Shown: positions 27,363 through 35,761, counted from the stretch's first letter. The stretch is DNA of 64,000 nt from a virus (IMGVR_UViG_3300028800_000064:33241-97240); one strand, 5' to 3'. Notes: generated by a model not told the origin, from the letters alone. Numbers and translations: made by a program.

Positions 27363-28076
27363 ATGTCCGAAAAAGTGAATTTGCAGCGGTCTTATAGCTC
27401 GTTGAACGAACGGCTCGCAAAACTGTTTGATGAGTCAGGCGTGCGGCGTTCTTTCACGATCCCGTACATTGACGGGCAGAAGACTGATGAACATATCCAA
27501 GCGGTTGGGCAGGTGGCCGCGCAAGCTGGCGGATTGACCAATAATTTGGTCACGTCATCTCATCATTCGACTGGGAAGGGTTGGGGAACCGGAGATGGCC
27601 ATACGGTTGGTCATCCCAGTGAGAAGCTCCGGGCCACGGTGATCCCCCAGAATGACGAGAACGCCAAATCCGCGATTGAGGCGGCGCAGAAGTACCTGAC
27701 AGACGTGGCAAAACTGGTTGGAGATGATGATCCGACTATCGTGGTTGCCAACCATCAGCTTGACCTGGTTAAGAAAACTGACGGCTCGGGAATGAATTTG
27801 CTGGACTTTGGTGTTATGCTGACTCAAATCATGTCGGCTCCTACGCAAGCGGTGGCGCGGGCACATTCCGGAACCAAGGATGGGGGGCATTCTCCTCAAC
27901 TCCGGGCTCCCGGCGCGCAAGCGGCTCAGGAATCGACGGACGAGCCCCAAGGCGAGGCTCCGGCGGCTGGACAGGCATCAGAGGGTCAGGAAGCGGCTCC
28001 GGCAGCCCAGGCGGCTCCTGCAGCTAACGCGACCCCATCTGGCGCAGCTCCTGCGGCAGCGCAGGCACAAGGATAA
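27363..28076 (+). CDS. hypothetical virion-region protein
   Basis: The 237-aa product has a folded N-terminal part to about residue 165 and a tail of Ala/Pro/Gln repeats. No family is recognised. It lies within the ejection-protein cluster and is probably virion-associated. Confidence 0.65.
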   Translation: MSEKVNLQRSYSSLNERLAKLFDESGVRRSFTIPYIDGQKTDEHIQAVGQVAAQAGGLTNNLVTSSHHSTGKGWGTGDGHTVGHPSEKLRATVIPQNDENAKSAIEAAQKYLTDVAKLVGDDDPTIVVANHQLDLVKKTDGSGMNLLDFGVMLTQIMSAPTQAVARAHSGTKDGGHSPQLRAPGAQAAQESTDEPQGEAPAAGQASEGQEAAPAAQAAPAANATPSGAAPAAAQAQG

Positions 28077-28081
28077 CGATC

Positions 28082-29863
28082 ATGGACGACACATCCACAA
28101 CTCCGGTAGCCACCCCCGCGCCCGATGACACGGCAGCGGCTGCCGCGCCTGCGCCCACAGCTCCGGCTTCTGATCCGGCATCGGTTCAGGCGCAGATTGC
28201 TCCTTTTCAGCAGAAGGAACAGGAGGCCTATCAAAAAGCTTCCGATTTGGCTAATCCTCCTGCCGCGCCAGCACCAGGACCGCATGCTCGGCTTCTTTCC
28301 ATGGTGAAAGGCTTGGTACAAGGCTTGGCAATCGGGGCCGACGCTTTTGCTACCAGTGAAGCTACGGGGGGCAAAGAGGGCGGTGTTCAAGAGGTTCTGA
28401 AGGTTCGCCAGGAACAACAGCAACAAAAAATTCAGGCGCAGCAAGCCGCCACGGCGCAGCGCAACCAGCAGATTCAGCAACAGTTGATGGTTGGGGATAC
28501 CAACCACAAATTGGCGCAGAACATCATTCTGTTGGCCACGTTGCCCAATGAATTGGCCAAGAGCGATCTCGAAGTGAAGGGCGCGCAGCAAGCGCAGGCG
28601 ATAACCGGTGCCGATTTCCAAGCGGCGCACGGCGGCATGACGCCCCAGGAGTTCAGTACTGCTTTGTCCGGAACTGCACCCGCAAACGGCGGGCAAGGCG
28701 GTACCGCGAGTTCGTTTTTCACGACCACGGCAACTCAGCAACTGGGCGCAGCTCAGAAGATTTTGGGCTCGGACGATCCATACGTGCAGAAACTGCAGAC
28801 CGTGCTTTCCGATCCGAAGGCAACGCCCAAGGATTTGTGGACGGCCACCAATCAAGTTCAAAATCAAGTTGGGCTCCAAGAGAAGGCGACCGAAGCGCAG
28901 ACGAAGCGCGAGGCTGCGGCGTCCAACAGTCCCGTTGGCAAACTCTCCACACCTGAGGCTCTTGTGGCCCCCGGCGCGGTAGAGGCAATCAACGCGAAAA
29001 TCAAGGACCCGAGCACGGACCCCAAAGACGTTCCGCGACTGCAAGCTCTGATTCCTCTGGCGCAGGCTGCGCAGGAACACAAAATTGCGTTGGACCGCCA
29101 GCAGAAGCAGATGGAGCAGGATGTGCAGGCGGGTGACCCTGCGGTTATTGGGCAGGAAATGGCCTCGGGTCTTGTTGCGCCATCTCAGGTTTTGAGCGCG
29201 CGTTCCATGAGTCGTCCATTTTATTCGAAGGTGCTGTCTGCCGCGAATGATGCAAGTATGAAGGCGACTGGGAAGCCCTTTGATGCCACGCAAGCAGAAG
29301 CTCAATACAAGTACGCGCTCAACCCGCAGACTCAGAATACACTCAACATGGTGGATTCACTGGAGAAGCCAGGCGGAGTCGCAGACATTCTTTTGGAAAA
29401 AGGCAAAGCGTTGCCTACTGTCGGGGTTCCTAAGTTCAACAGCTGGGAGCAAGCCCTGAGTTACCAAACAGGCGGCAAAGAGGTTCCTGCGTACATGCCT
29501 GCAGCGGTGGATTTTGCGGACATGTATTCGAAAATCATGGGCGGCGGCGTCGGTAGCGATTCCGCACGGCTCCAAGCTTTGAATCTTGTCCTGGCCGCAC
29601 AAAACGCACCTCAGCGCGCGGCGTCGGTTGAGACCCTCAAGGATACACTGAAGCAACGCGGTGGCAGCATGGTGCGGGATAATCCCACGCTGAACGCCAT
29701 GTATCCCAATTTGACGCAGAAGGTCAAGGCGTCCAATTTTGCGCGTCCTGCTAATGTTTCGGCGAACGCGAAACTCATGCAAGCTCCTGGGGGCCAGCCT
29801 CACTGGATCGAGCCTCAAAATCAAGCCGCCGCGAAGAACGCGGGCGCGGTTGAGATACAATAA
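28082..29863 (+). CDS. internal virion/ejection protein candidate
   Basis: The 593-aa protein is Ala/Gln-rich and helical (QEQQQQKIQAQQAATAQRNQ), with a disordered Ala/Pro N-terminus. Composition, size and position match large podoviral inner-core proteins. It overlaps the next gene by one base. An open frame of 439 codons on the opposite strand is a codon-bias shadow. Confidence 0.65.
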   Translation: MDDTSTTPVATPAPDDTAAAAAPAPTAPASDPASVQAQIAPFQQKEQEAYQKASDLANPPAAPAPGPHARLLSMVKGLVQGLAIGADAFATSEATGGKEGGVQEVLKVRQEQQQQKIQAQQAATAQRNQQIQQQLMVGDTNHKLAQNIILLATLPNELAKSDLEVKGAQQAQAITGADFQAAHGGMTPQEFSTALSGTAPANGGQGGTASSFFTTTATQQLGAAQKILGSDDPYVQKLQTVLSDPKATPKDLWTATNQVQNQVGLQEKATEAQTKREAAASNSPVGKLSTPEALVAPGAVEAINAKIKDPSTDPKDVPRLQALIPLAQAAQEHKIALDRQQKQMEQDVQAGDPAVIGQEMASGLVAPSQVLSARSMSRPFYSKVLSAANDASMKATGKPFDATQAEAQYKYALNPQTQNTLNMVDSLEKPGGVADILLEKGKALPTVGVPKFNSWEQALSYQTGGKEVPAYMPAAVDFADMYSKIMGGGVGSDSARLQALNLVLAAQNAPQRAASVETLKDTLKQRGGSMVRDNPTLNAMYPNLTQKVKASNFARPANVSANAKLMQAPGGQPHWIEPQNQAAAKNAGAVEIQ

Positions 29864-31260
29864 TGCCTCAAGACCCTTTAGCGCAACTTGGAGTTCCGGC
29901 CACACCTGCAGCGAATGCTGATCCGTTGGCTTCTCTCGGGGTGTCGGCAGCGTCGTCAAGCGGGTCTTCGCAGACCCCTCCCCCAAGCCAAGGTGTTCTC
30001 TCCACACTCGCGGACACGGGTGCGGATGTTGCGGCAGGGGTTGTCAAAGGCGCGGGCGATACGGTTAGCGGTGTCTCTCATCTTCTTAACAAAATTCCTG
30101 GTATCGGCGAAACGCTGGCTCCGTCCGCTGGTGTCGGGGCTCTCGATCAACTCGACACTTCGAAGAATACCGCCCAGTCCGTTGGCAAAGGGATTGAGGG
30201 AATCGCGGAGTTTGCTGCCGGGGACGAAGCCCTTGAGGGCGCGGCGAAGGCATCGAAGTTGGTGGCTCTGGCGCAGAAGTATCCGTTGATCGCCAAGACC
30301 CTGGACATGGCGACTGCCCATCCGTGGTTGGCGAAGATCATTACGGAAGGTGCGAAGGGTGCCACTGTTGGTGGTGCAGAGGGTACCGTCAAAGGTGCTC
30401 AGAAAAATCGCCCGGCTTCCGGCGCGGCAATCGGCGCGGCCACCGGTGGTTTGACCGGCGCAGCTGTTGGCTCCGCAGTAGGCGCGGTCGATGCGCTCAA
30501 AAGTATGAAAGTGAATCCATTCCGCGCCATACTAGAAGGAAAAGGTGTGGCACAGGAGCCTGCGGAAGCCGCGTTGCGTCAAGGCGTGCAGGAAAGCGCG
30601 CAAGCTGCGGGAGTCGCGCCAGCCGCGCAAGCAGGGATCGCTGCAAATCCCGTTCTGGCAGGCAACGAAACAGTTTTGGATGAACCGCTGCAACTTATCG
30701 CCAGCAAAGAAAAGAAGGCGTACCAAGCGGTCGATAAAACGGTTGGGTTCGACTTGAAAGAGGCGAAGCTCGGGTTGAAGAACGACCAATATAACCTGCA
30801 GCAGCTGGGAAACACTCCGGCGGATCAGGCCGCGCGTAAAACGCTCACGGAGTCCATCAACGACTCCACAAGCCGAATCAACCAGGCAGAAAGCAAACTC
30901 AAAGCGGCAGGCATCGATCCAAAAGCCGCCGATCAGATTCACACTGCCCGCATGGCCGGTGAGGATTTCAAGAAAGCGATTGTGCGTACGACCGCGCCAG
31001 ACGGAACGATTAACGTGGATCAACTGCTCAAGCAGAGCAAGACATTGCGCTTTACAAAGCGTGGCGACCGATTGGCGCAGTTCATGGGGCCGAAGGCTGC
31101 AGACGCCTACATGCAAGAACTGCAAGCGGCTCAAGAGGCAGGTGTCCACGCCATGAAAGTGCAGAAGATCGCCAAATGGGTTGGCGGCCTCGCGGCCAGC
31201 GGGTTAGGGTTGGGTGCTGGGGCGGAGGTGGCTTCGCATTTGTTTCCGCCTACGCCGTAG
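29863..31260 (+). CDS. internal virion protein candidate with glycine-zipper membrane segments
   Basis: The 465-aa protein has glycine-zipper stretches (GAAIGAATGGLTGAAVGSAV at about 190-210; GGLAASGLGLGAGAEVA near the end) flanking a helical core. Such segments suit insertion into the host envelope during DNA ejection. Role inferred from composition and position. Confidence 0.65.
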   Translation: MPQDPLAQLGVPATPAANADPLASLGVSAASSSGSSQTPPPSQGVLSTLADTGADVAAGVVKGAGDTVSGVSHLLNKIPGIGETLAPSAGVGALDQLDTSKNTAQSVGKGIEGIAEFAAGDEALEGAAKASKLVALAQKYPLIAKTLDMATAHPWLAKIITEGAKGATVGGAEGTVKGAQKNRPASGAAIGAATGGLTGAAVGSAVGAVDALKSMKVNPFRAILEGKGVAQEPAEAALRQGVQESAQAAGVAPAAQAGIAANPVLAGNETVLDEPLQLIASKEKKAYQAVDKTVGFDLKEAKLGLKNDQYNLQQLGNTPADQAARKTLTESINDSTSRINQAESKLKAAGIDPKAADQIHTARMAGEDFKKAIVRTTAPDGTINVDQLLKQSKTLRFTKRGDRLAQFMGPKAADAYMQELQAAQEAGVHAMKVQKIAKWVGGLAASGLGLGAGAEVASHLFPPTP

Positions 31261-31362
31261 TTTTTTCCTTTGCTGGTAGTTCCACGCCATCAATTCAAAC
31301 ATCGCGCAGAACACCTGGAAGATGCAGTACATGGCGAACAGTGTGCAGGCTATCGCAATCAT
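31204..31362 (-). CDS. small membrane protein with basic tail
   Basis: The 52-aa product starts MIAIACTLFAMYCIFQVFCA (one membrane segment) and ends in a Lys/Arg-rich tail. GGAG lies 7 bases upstream. It overlaps tail-to-tail with the + strand virion gene by 57 bases, which lowers confidence, but shares an ATGA overlap with the gene upstream of it. Confidence 0.55.
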   Translation of the reverse strand: MIAIACTLFAMYCIFQVFCAMFELMAWNYQQRKKLRRRRKQMRSHLRPSTQP

Positions 31363-31586
31363 GGTGTCTCCATTTTCAGTGGGTTGATCTCGCGGCATAT
31401 GGGGCAGCGGCGAGGTGCTTTGCCGAAGCAAATAAACTCCATCTTTGGTTGAGCGGAACACAAAAAGCCGAAAGATTTGTCCTCTATCCTGGTCAGGATG
31501 TGTTCCCACTTGGTTGGTTTTTCGGGCTTCTGTTCTTTGCGAGCGGCAGGGCTGCTTCCCTCATCCACTACAAAGCGGTCTGTCAT
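31359..31586 (-). CDS. small protein with C-terminal CPIC knuckle
   Basis: The 75-aa product has a charged N-terminal half and Cys residues (FLCS, FICFG, CPIC) that could bind zinc. TAATG overlap with the upstream gene indicates coupling in a three-gene operon. Confidence 0.6.
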   Translation of the reverse strand: MTDRFVVDEGSSPAARKEQKPEKPTKWEHILTRIEDKSFGFLCSAQPKMEFICFGKAPRRCPICREINPLKMETP

Positions 31587-31747
31587 TAAGCCGTCCTTTT
31601 GCGGGTCAGAATGTTGACTTCGGGGCCGTCCTCTGCTGGGTCTATTTCGGCCACCAACTTCTGGGCGAGATCGGGGATGCCGAAAGCCATCAGAGCGGCG
31701 ATAATCATTGTGCGTTCAGGTTTAGTTACTTCGATTTTTACTTTCAT
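31586..31747 (-). CDS. small hypothetical protein, operon leader gene
   Basis: The 53-aa product (MKVKIEVTKPERTMIIAALM) is the first gene of a - strand operon driven by the operator-bearing promoter at 31768-31811. ATGGAGGG leads into its ATG, the same leader style as other genes of this regulon. Confidence 0.65.
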   Translation of the reverse strand: MKVKIEVTKPERTMIIAALMAFGIPDLAQKLVAEIDPAEDGPEVNILTRKRTA

Positions 31748-31767
31748 ATGGTTCCCTCCATGTGCTG

Positions 31768-31811
31768 AGAATACCAAAGACCTAGTTTTTTGGCAATGGT
31801 ACCAACGTACC
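31768..31811 (-). promoter_or_regulatory. regulon promoter with GTAC operator (site 1)
   Basis: On the - strand: palindrome GGTACGTTGGTACC (31798-31811), then TTGCCA (31791-31796), 17 bases, TATTCT (31768-31773). The palindrome almost touches the -35. Confidence 0.75.
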
Positions 31812-31858
31812 GAAAATTTGGTGACTTTGCGTACCATAAGTGTAAGCAGGAGAATGTC

Positions 31859-32053
31859 TTGACTCGACCGACCTACTGCCCTCAATGTGCCAGCCGCTAC
31901 GCGGAGATTCATGGGTTGTTGTATGCCATGGGTGAAGCGGTTGGGGTGCCGTGTAAAGATTCGTGGCATCGTGGGGAGACCTATGATCCCAACATTCTCA
32001 ATTTGACGGAAGAGGATCGGCAATTTTTAGCAGATCAGTGCATCAAAATCTAA
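31859..32053 (+). CDS. small zinc-knuckle protein
   Basis: The open frame reaches back to 31790, but TTG 31859 has a good CAGGAG site 7 bases upstream and gives 64 aa (TRPTYCPQCASRYAEIHGLL). An earlier in-frame ATG (31796) lies inside the divergent operator. CPQC plus a downstream Cys/His may bind zinc. Confidence 0.55.
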   Translation: MTRPTYCPQCASRYAEIHGLLYAMGEAVGVPCKDSWHRGETYDPNILNLTEEDRQFLADQCIKI

Positions 32054-32065
32054 CCCAGGTGATTT

Positions 32066-32359
32066 ATGCACCCGCAACTAGACTTGATCGATCAGTTGAT
32101 TCGTATGTTTGGCTGGCCCGCTCTATTGGGAGCTTTGGTTTGGGTTGTACGCAAGTGGGATAAGGCGACGGATGAGTTTCGTTTGATCCATGCCACTACC
32201 GTTGAGACGCGGCAAATGGTTGCCGACACGCTGACCGGAGTGAACACGATTCAGAATAACCATCTGACCCATTTGGAAGCGGAAGTGAAGGAACAGACAC
32301 CGATCCTTGCGAACATGGACAAAACTTTGGCCGTGATCGCCGCGAAGCTTGAACGCTAA
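32066..32359 (+). CDS. small membrane protein with coiled coil (holin- or spanin-like)
   Basis: The 97-aa protein has one N-terminal membrane segment (MFGWPALLGALVWVV) and a long helical C-terminus (TLTGVNTIQNNHLTHLEAEV). This layout is shared by several phage lysis-accessory proteins, but no family match is certain. It is the last + strand gene of the block. Confidence 0.65.
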   Translation: MHPQLDLIDQLIRMFGWPALLGALVWVVRKWDKATDEFRLIHATTVETRQMVADTLTGVNTIQNNHLTHLEAEVKEQTPILANMDKTLAVIAAKLER

Positions 32360-33738
32360 ATCTGGACGCCCCAGAAGGCTCGTTGTTGAAATGGTACTTT
32401 CGGCAGCAGCTTCACGCATGACGAATCCGCTGAGATGGTGAACTGGCGTTCGGTTGGGAACTGCACCACGACCGTCAGGTGCTCGGTTAACACATTCATT
32501 TTGGTCACGGTGCCGCAGTATCCTGCCGCTGGCCCGGTTAGAATTTCCACGAAGTCTCCGCAGTGAACTATAGGCACGTTTGGCACATTGCCGGTCTTCA
32601 TCATTTTTTGGATATCCTCGTTGGGCACGGTTACCGCGCGCACGAATCCCCCTTCATCGTTGCACATCGCAGAGAGTTCCGAGATGCCGCGAACGCGGGT
32701 CAGCGCGCGAACCAGAGAGGGCGACGTGCAGCGGGCAAAGAAATAGCCAAACTGTAGTTCGCCTTCTGCGTTCACTGGCGCGAAGATTTGGGCGGCTTTT
32801 TTGCCGAAGAGTCTTTTGCCCTGGGTTTGAAGGATCGGGGTGAGCTGGTCCATGCGGTGCGCCGACGATATCTCCAGCATGCACCACGGCGTGTCCTTCA
32901 ACGTCTCGACCGGGCCGAAGGAGAGTAGCGGCGAAGTCTCTGCCGGGGGCGCGGCGAAGCGCAAGCTCTTAACGCGCCGGAGCCGAGAGACACAGCTCTT
33001 GCTGAGTCCTGCCTTTGTGAGAGACGCCTGATGGGTCAGGTTGCGCAGATAGGCACCCACGGCTACCACTCGAATATCCTTGTCCGCAAGTAGCGCGCTG
33101 ATGGTTGGGCGGAAGATTCGGCGGATCGCCGGAACGGGAGCCTTGACTTTCTTTGCGATGGCCGCGTAGCTTTGAGTCGAGGCGTAGAGCAAGATCATGT
33201 CGGTCAGGCTGCCGTACGGTGTTGTCTCTTTGCCAGATTTTACCAGCAAAGGCCGGATCACCGACGCATCAGGGTTGAGCCCTAGCAGTATGAAAGCACC
33301 CATGGTCTGTTCGATGATGCGCAGGGCTTGCCACGTTCGCGTTTGGATGAACCCGTGGGCTTTGCCGATGAAGGCTTGTGATTTGTGAAGCACGTAGTAC
33401 TCGACGCAAAGCTCTTGGAATTCGGGGCGCAGGGGCTCCAGCAGCTTGTGGAATTTTTCCGGAAAGTCTTTGGCGAACGCGGCGAAACTCAAGAACCCGC
33501 TATTTTCTGGCAGGGCTTCGGCACTGAGAAGCGCGTCCTCTTTGTCGTCTTCGTTTTTGCGCCGATTGAAATCTTCGAAGCTGGCGGCGTTGGCGACGTG
33601 ATCCATATAGCTGGAAACACCTTGCGTGTTGTCGCCGCGCATGCGCGCTTGGCCGCGCAACCACCGGCCACCGAAGTGTCCATAGCTGCGCCGACCGAGA
33701 CTACAAGGATTGCGCAAACCGCACGATTTGCTTTTCAT
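32356..33738 (-). CDS. NusG-like (NGN+KOW) protein with a long N-terminal extension
   Basis: The C-terminal third of this 460-aa protein reads as a NusG NGN domain (FGYFFARCTSPSLVRALTRV, GGFVRAVTVPNEDIQKMM) followed by a KOW motif (GDFVEILTGPAAGYCGTVTKM). The N-terminal 260 residues contain a helix-turn-helix-like stretch (SYAAIAKKVKAPVPAIRRIF) and are unlike cellular NusG (about 180 aa). It may bind RNA polymerase and act as a phage antiterminator. ATGA coupling to the SprT-like gene. Confidence 0.78.
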   Translation of the reverse strand: MKSKSCGLRNPCSLGRRSYGHFGGRWLRGQARMRGDNTQGVSSYMDHVANAASFEDFNRRKNEDDKEDALLSAEALPENSGFLSFAAFAKDFPEKFHKLLEPLRPEFQELCVEYYVLHKSQAFIGKAHGFIQTRTWQALRIIEQTMGAFILLGLNPDASVIRPLLVKSGKETTPYGSLTDMILLYASTQSYAAIAKKVKAPVPAIRRIFRPTISALLADKDIRVVAVGAYLRNLTHQASLTKAGLSKSCVSRLRRVKSLRFAAPPAETSPLLSFGPVETLKDTPWCMLEISSAHRMDQLTPILQTQGKRLFGKKAAQIFAPVNAEGELQFGYFFARCTSPSLVRALTRVRGISELSAMCNDEGGFVRAVTVPNEDIQKMMKTGNVPNVPIVHCGDFVEILTGPAAGYCGTVTKMNVLTEHLTVVVQFPTERQFTISADSSCVKLLPKVPFQQRAFWGVQI

Positions 33739-34043
33739 AGGCCGCCTAGTCCGTCCAGGTATCGTTTTGCATTTCGCCAGTAGGAATCAACTAAAGCATT
33801 GAACAGCTTGCCGTGCCGCAGTTCGGGTTCAGCGACATGGACCATCTCATGCACGAGAGTTTTTCCCCAGCGTTTGTACGCGGAGTTTAGGAAAATCACG
33901 GGTCTGACACAGTTATCGTCTTGAAAGGTGATCCCGAAGCACATAGGGATCGTGTCTCTGGTGACGAGAGACACCGTGGCCTCGGGGAGTCGGTTGTGCC
34001 ACAGTAGGCGATTGAGATGACGGTACGCTGCCGCAGGGGTCAT
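33735..34043 (-). CDS. SprT-like zinc metallopeptidase
   Basis: The 102-aa protein has LVHEMVHVAEPELRHGKLF: the HExxH zinc site and the third His ligand in RHG, as in SprT/Spartan proteases. It is near the minimal size for the fold. Phage members have no known substrate. Its promoter (34053-34081) leaves almost no 5' UTR. Confidence 0.85.
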   Translation of the reverse strand: MTPAAAYRHLNRLLWHNRLPEATVSLVTRDTIPMCFGITFQDDNCVRPVIFLNSAYKRWGKTLVHEMVHVAEPELRHGKLFNALVDSYWRNAKRYLDGLGGL

Positions 34044-34052
34044 AATGGGCCA

Positions 34053-34081
34053 ATAGTACCAAAGTACTATCGGTTTGTCAA
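34053..34081 (-). promoter_or_regulatory. regulon promoter with GTAC operator (site 2)
   Basis: On the - strand TTGACA (34076-34081), 17 bases, TACTAT (34053-34058). The palindrome AGTACTTTGGTACT (34055-34068) here lies over the spacer and -10 instead of upstream of the -35, so binding should repress. Confidence 0.75.
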
Positions 34082-34088
34082 GGCAGGA

Positions 34089-34277
34089 TTAAAGACCGAG
34101 CCATTTTAATTGTTCCTCAATTGGGTCTTTGGCGGGTGCCGCCGAGACAAGCACCAGCCCTTCGACCCAGCTCCAACCTCCGCCGATCTTTACCATCGGC
34201 AGGAATGGGCAGACCGCTTCGACTTCGAACACTTCACCGCCGAACACGGACTGAACGGAATCACCGAGCGCGATCAT
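34089..34277 (-). CDS. small hypothetical protein
   Basis: The 62-aa product (MIALGDSVQSVFGGEVFEVE) looks like a small beta-barrel. Last gene of the operon started at 35090-35140; overlaps the preceding gene by 17 bases. Confidence 0.6.
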   Translation of the reverse strand: MIALGDSVQSVFGGEVFEVEAVCPFLPMVKIGGGWSWVEGLVLVSAAPAKDPIEEQLKWLGL

Positions 34278-34494
34278 CTTTGGTCCATTCCTCGTGCAGC
34301 TTATCTACCAAATGCCTCGGGTAGGCCACGGAGAAGTGTTTTTCTATGCCCGAAGGCGGTGTTGGGATGAGCCGCGCGGAGCCTTGCTCATCGAAAGTTT
34401 TGTGGGTGCCCTCATATTGGCGCACCCAGTTGGATAGATCGACACCGCTTGGGAGTTTTGGCGGAAAAAGCCAAGAGAGAATTCGTGCGAACAT
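34261..34494 (-). CDS. hypothetical protein
   Basis: The 77-aa product starts MFARILSWLFPPKLPSGVDL with a short hydrophobic opening and then a soluble charged region. TAATG overlap with the upstream gene. No family recognised. Confidence 0.6.
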   Translation of the reverse strand: MFARILSWLFPPKLPSGVDLSNWVRQYEGTHKTFDEQGSARLIPTPPSGIEKHFSVAYPRHLVDKLHEEWTKDDRAR

Positions 34495-34868
34495 TATCGC
34501 TTCACAATCGGCTGACGAAGCGAGCCGTCCGGATTGTTTTCGAAGTGGCCGTATCGGAAGCGGTCGCGCACCAGAGCCGCCGCATCGAAGGTTGGATCGT
34601 AGGCATTGCCGATTATTTTGTTGCGATCCGCTTTGAGCCAGCCTTTGTTGCCATAAACGGTGCCGGTGAGGATATCCACAAGAAACGCGGATGAACCGGA
34701 GATCACGAGATGGAACATAGTCTTTCCGGTCGTGAAGCGGGTGGTATCGTAGAAGCTGGTGAGAGGGTCCGCGCCATATTTGTTGATGTAGTCCCGGCAC
34801 GCAGCTTGGTGCCAACTGGTGCAGAGATTTTCGATTGCCAGTACTTGTTGCAGTGTCGGTTTCGCCAT
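34494..34868 (-). CDS. hypothetical protein
   Basis: The 124-aa product starts MAKPTLQQVLAIENLCTSWH after a CGGAGG site and shows a mixed alpha/beta fold (VDILTGTVYGNKGWLKADR). Coupled to both neighbours. The longer in-frame N-terminus is unlikely because it crosses the preceding gene. Confidence 0.65.
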   Translation of the reverse strand: MAKPTLQQVLAIENLCTSWHQAACRDYINKYGADPLTSFYDTTRFTTGKTMFHLVISGSSAFLVDILTGTVYGNKGWLKADRNKIIGNAYDPTFDAAALVRDRFRYGHFENNPDGSLRQPIVKR

Positions 34869-35065
34869 CACAGCACCTCCGTTTGAAGTACTTGCACATC
34901 TCGGTGTTTCCACGTCGGCAGCACGGCCAGCACTTGCTCAACGCTGCCCGCCTTTACGTGGACGTTCTCAGTTCCGCGCACGGAGACTGTCAGACCTGCG
35001 CGTTCGAGTCGATCAGCGGTCGTGTTTACTTGCGTTGGCCCTGTCCAAACTTTGAGAAGTTGCAT
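34868..35065 (-). CDS. small hypothetical protein, operon leader gene
   Basis: The 65-aa product (MQLLKVWTGPTQVNTTADRL) has an alternating strand/helix pattern like a small RRM or ferredoxin-type fold. First gene after the operator promoter at 35090; CAAGGAG lies 7 bases before the ATG. Confidence 0.6.
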   Translation of the reverse strand: MQLLKVWTGPTQVNTTADRLERAGLTVSVRGTENVHVKAGSVEQVLAVLPTWKHRDVQVLQTEVL

Positions 35066-35089
35066 CGGGGTCTCCTTGATTGCGAGACT

Positions 35090-35140
35090 ATGATCTCACG
35101 AGATCGAGTTTGGGTCAATAGTACAAAAGTCCCAGTACTA
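35090..35140 (-). promoter_or_regulatory. regulon promoter with degenerate GTAC operator (site 3)
   Basis: On the - strand TTGACC (35113-35118), 17 bases, GATCAT (35090-35095). Upstream half-sites are TAGTAC (35119-35124 on +) and GTACTA (35135-35140), less symmetrical than other copies. It diverges from the tmRNA promoter. Confidence 0.6.
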
Positions 35141-35157
35141 GGGCTCAAAAATAATGC

Positions 35158-35186
35158 TTGACATTTGGACTTGGGCCGGGTATATT
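35158..35186 (+). promoter_or_regulatory. strong sigma-70-like promoter for the tmRNA gene
   Basis: TTGACA (35158-35163), 17 bases, TATATT (35181-35186). This is among the best promoter matches in the window and predicts transcription from about 35193 into a non-coding, highly structured region. Confidence 0.85.
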
Positions 35187-35198
35187 GGAGGAGTTAAT

Positions 35199-35345
35199 TC
35201 GAGGGACTTGGGCGGCACAGTAGGCTTCGGGAAAAAGGATCGAAGCCATATACCACCGGGGACCACGCGAACCGCCTCTTAAACAGAGTCGAATTCACCT
35301 CGGATTGGCTGGTGGAGGCGGGGGTAAACCTATAGAGGTCCCTTG
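35199..35345 (+). ncRNA. structured 5' part of the tmRNA precursor
   Basis: Nested stems are visible: AATTCGA/TCGAATT enclosing GGCGG/CCGCC enclosing GGCTTCG/CGAAGCC. CCACC/GGTGG and GGGACC/GGTCCC could form pseudoknots with downstream bases. It may be the pseudoknot region of the acceptor piece or a separate RNA removed on maturation. Confidence 0.6.
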
Positions 35346-35499
35346 CCCTAAACTTTCGGTGGGGTCTAAGCGCCTGCTAAACGCCGAGCCGAAGAGCCTA
35401 GCATATGTAGCACAGAACTAGGCGGGACCCCAAATTACGCTCGTAGAACGCTCATGGCGACCTAACTGGACGGCGGTTCGACTCCGCCCAGGTCCACCA

Positions 35500-35589
35500 G
35501 AGCGCATTCCTGTTCCGGGTCAACGGGACCAACCCGTAAGACCATTCGGTACGGAACAAACCTGACGAGGGGGAGTGCGCTTTAATGGT
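35500..35589 (+). other. tmRNA intervening segment
   Basis: The 90 bases between the mature 3' CCA and the mature 5' end begin with AGCGCATTCC and end with GGAGTGCGCT plus a few bases, a 10-bp stem with one wobble. It brings the two ends together in the precursor and is expected to be excised. Confidence 0.75.
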
Positions 35590-35761
35590 GGGCCTGACCC
35601 GGTTTCGACAGGTGGGTTTAGCGGTGGGGCTTTTTCGAGCCGTCCTGACAACGACGTGAAACTAGATCAAACTATAACTGTCAAGCAAACGCTTGCCAAG
35701 GTGATTGAGTTCGTCGTTCCGGTTCGCTCGCGCGAACTGGCAATGGCGGCTTAGTTGCCGG
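35590..35761 (+). ncRNA. tmRNA coding piece with tag reading frame
   Basis: After the D-loop analogue and a GGCT/AGCC hairpin (PK1 region), a frame with no stop runs to TAG 35752-35754. It reads ..AKVIEFVVPVRSRELAMAA. P5 is CTGGCAA/TTGCCGG (35737-35743/35755-35761), with the stop in its loop as in known tmRNAs. The resume codon is uncertain: GTC 35680 and GCC 35695 are candidates, giving 24 or 19 residues. Confidence 0.8.

Noticed and set aside
27986-29305. 439-codon - strand open frame
   Set aside because: It lies entirely opposite Ala/Gln-rich virion genes, has no ribosome site, and its Arg/Leu-rich product is typical of a codon-bias shadow. The same holds for the 358-codon frame at 15462-16538.
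35193-35499. tRNA with intron, or one-piece tmRNA, ending at the CCA
   Set aside because: GGACTTG at 35205 can pair with the acceptor strand, but no D-loop analogue or tag frame follows it, whereas the segment after 35590 has the typical GGTTTCGACAGG, P2 partner, tag and P5.
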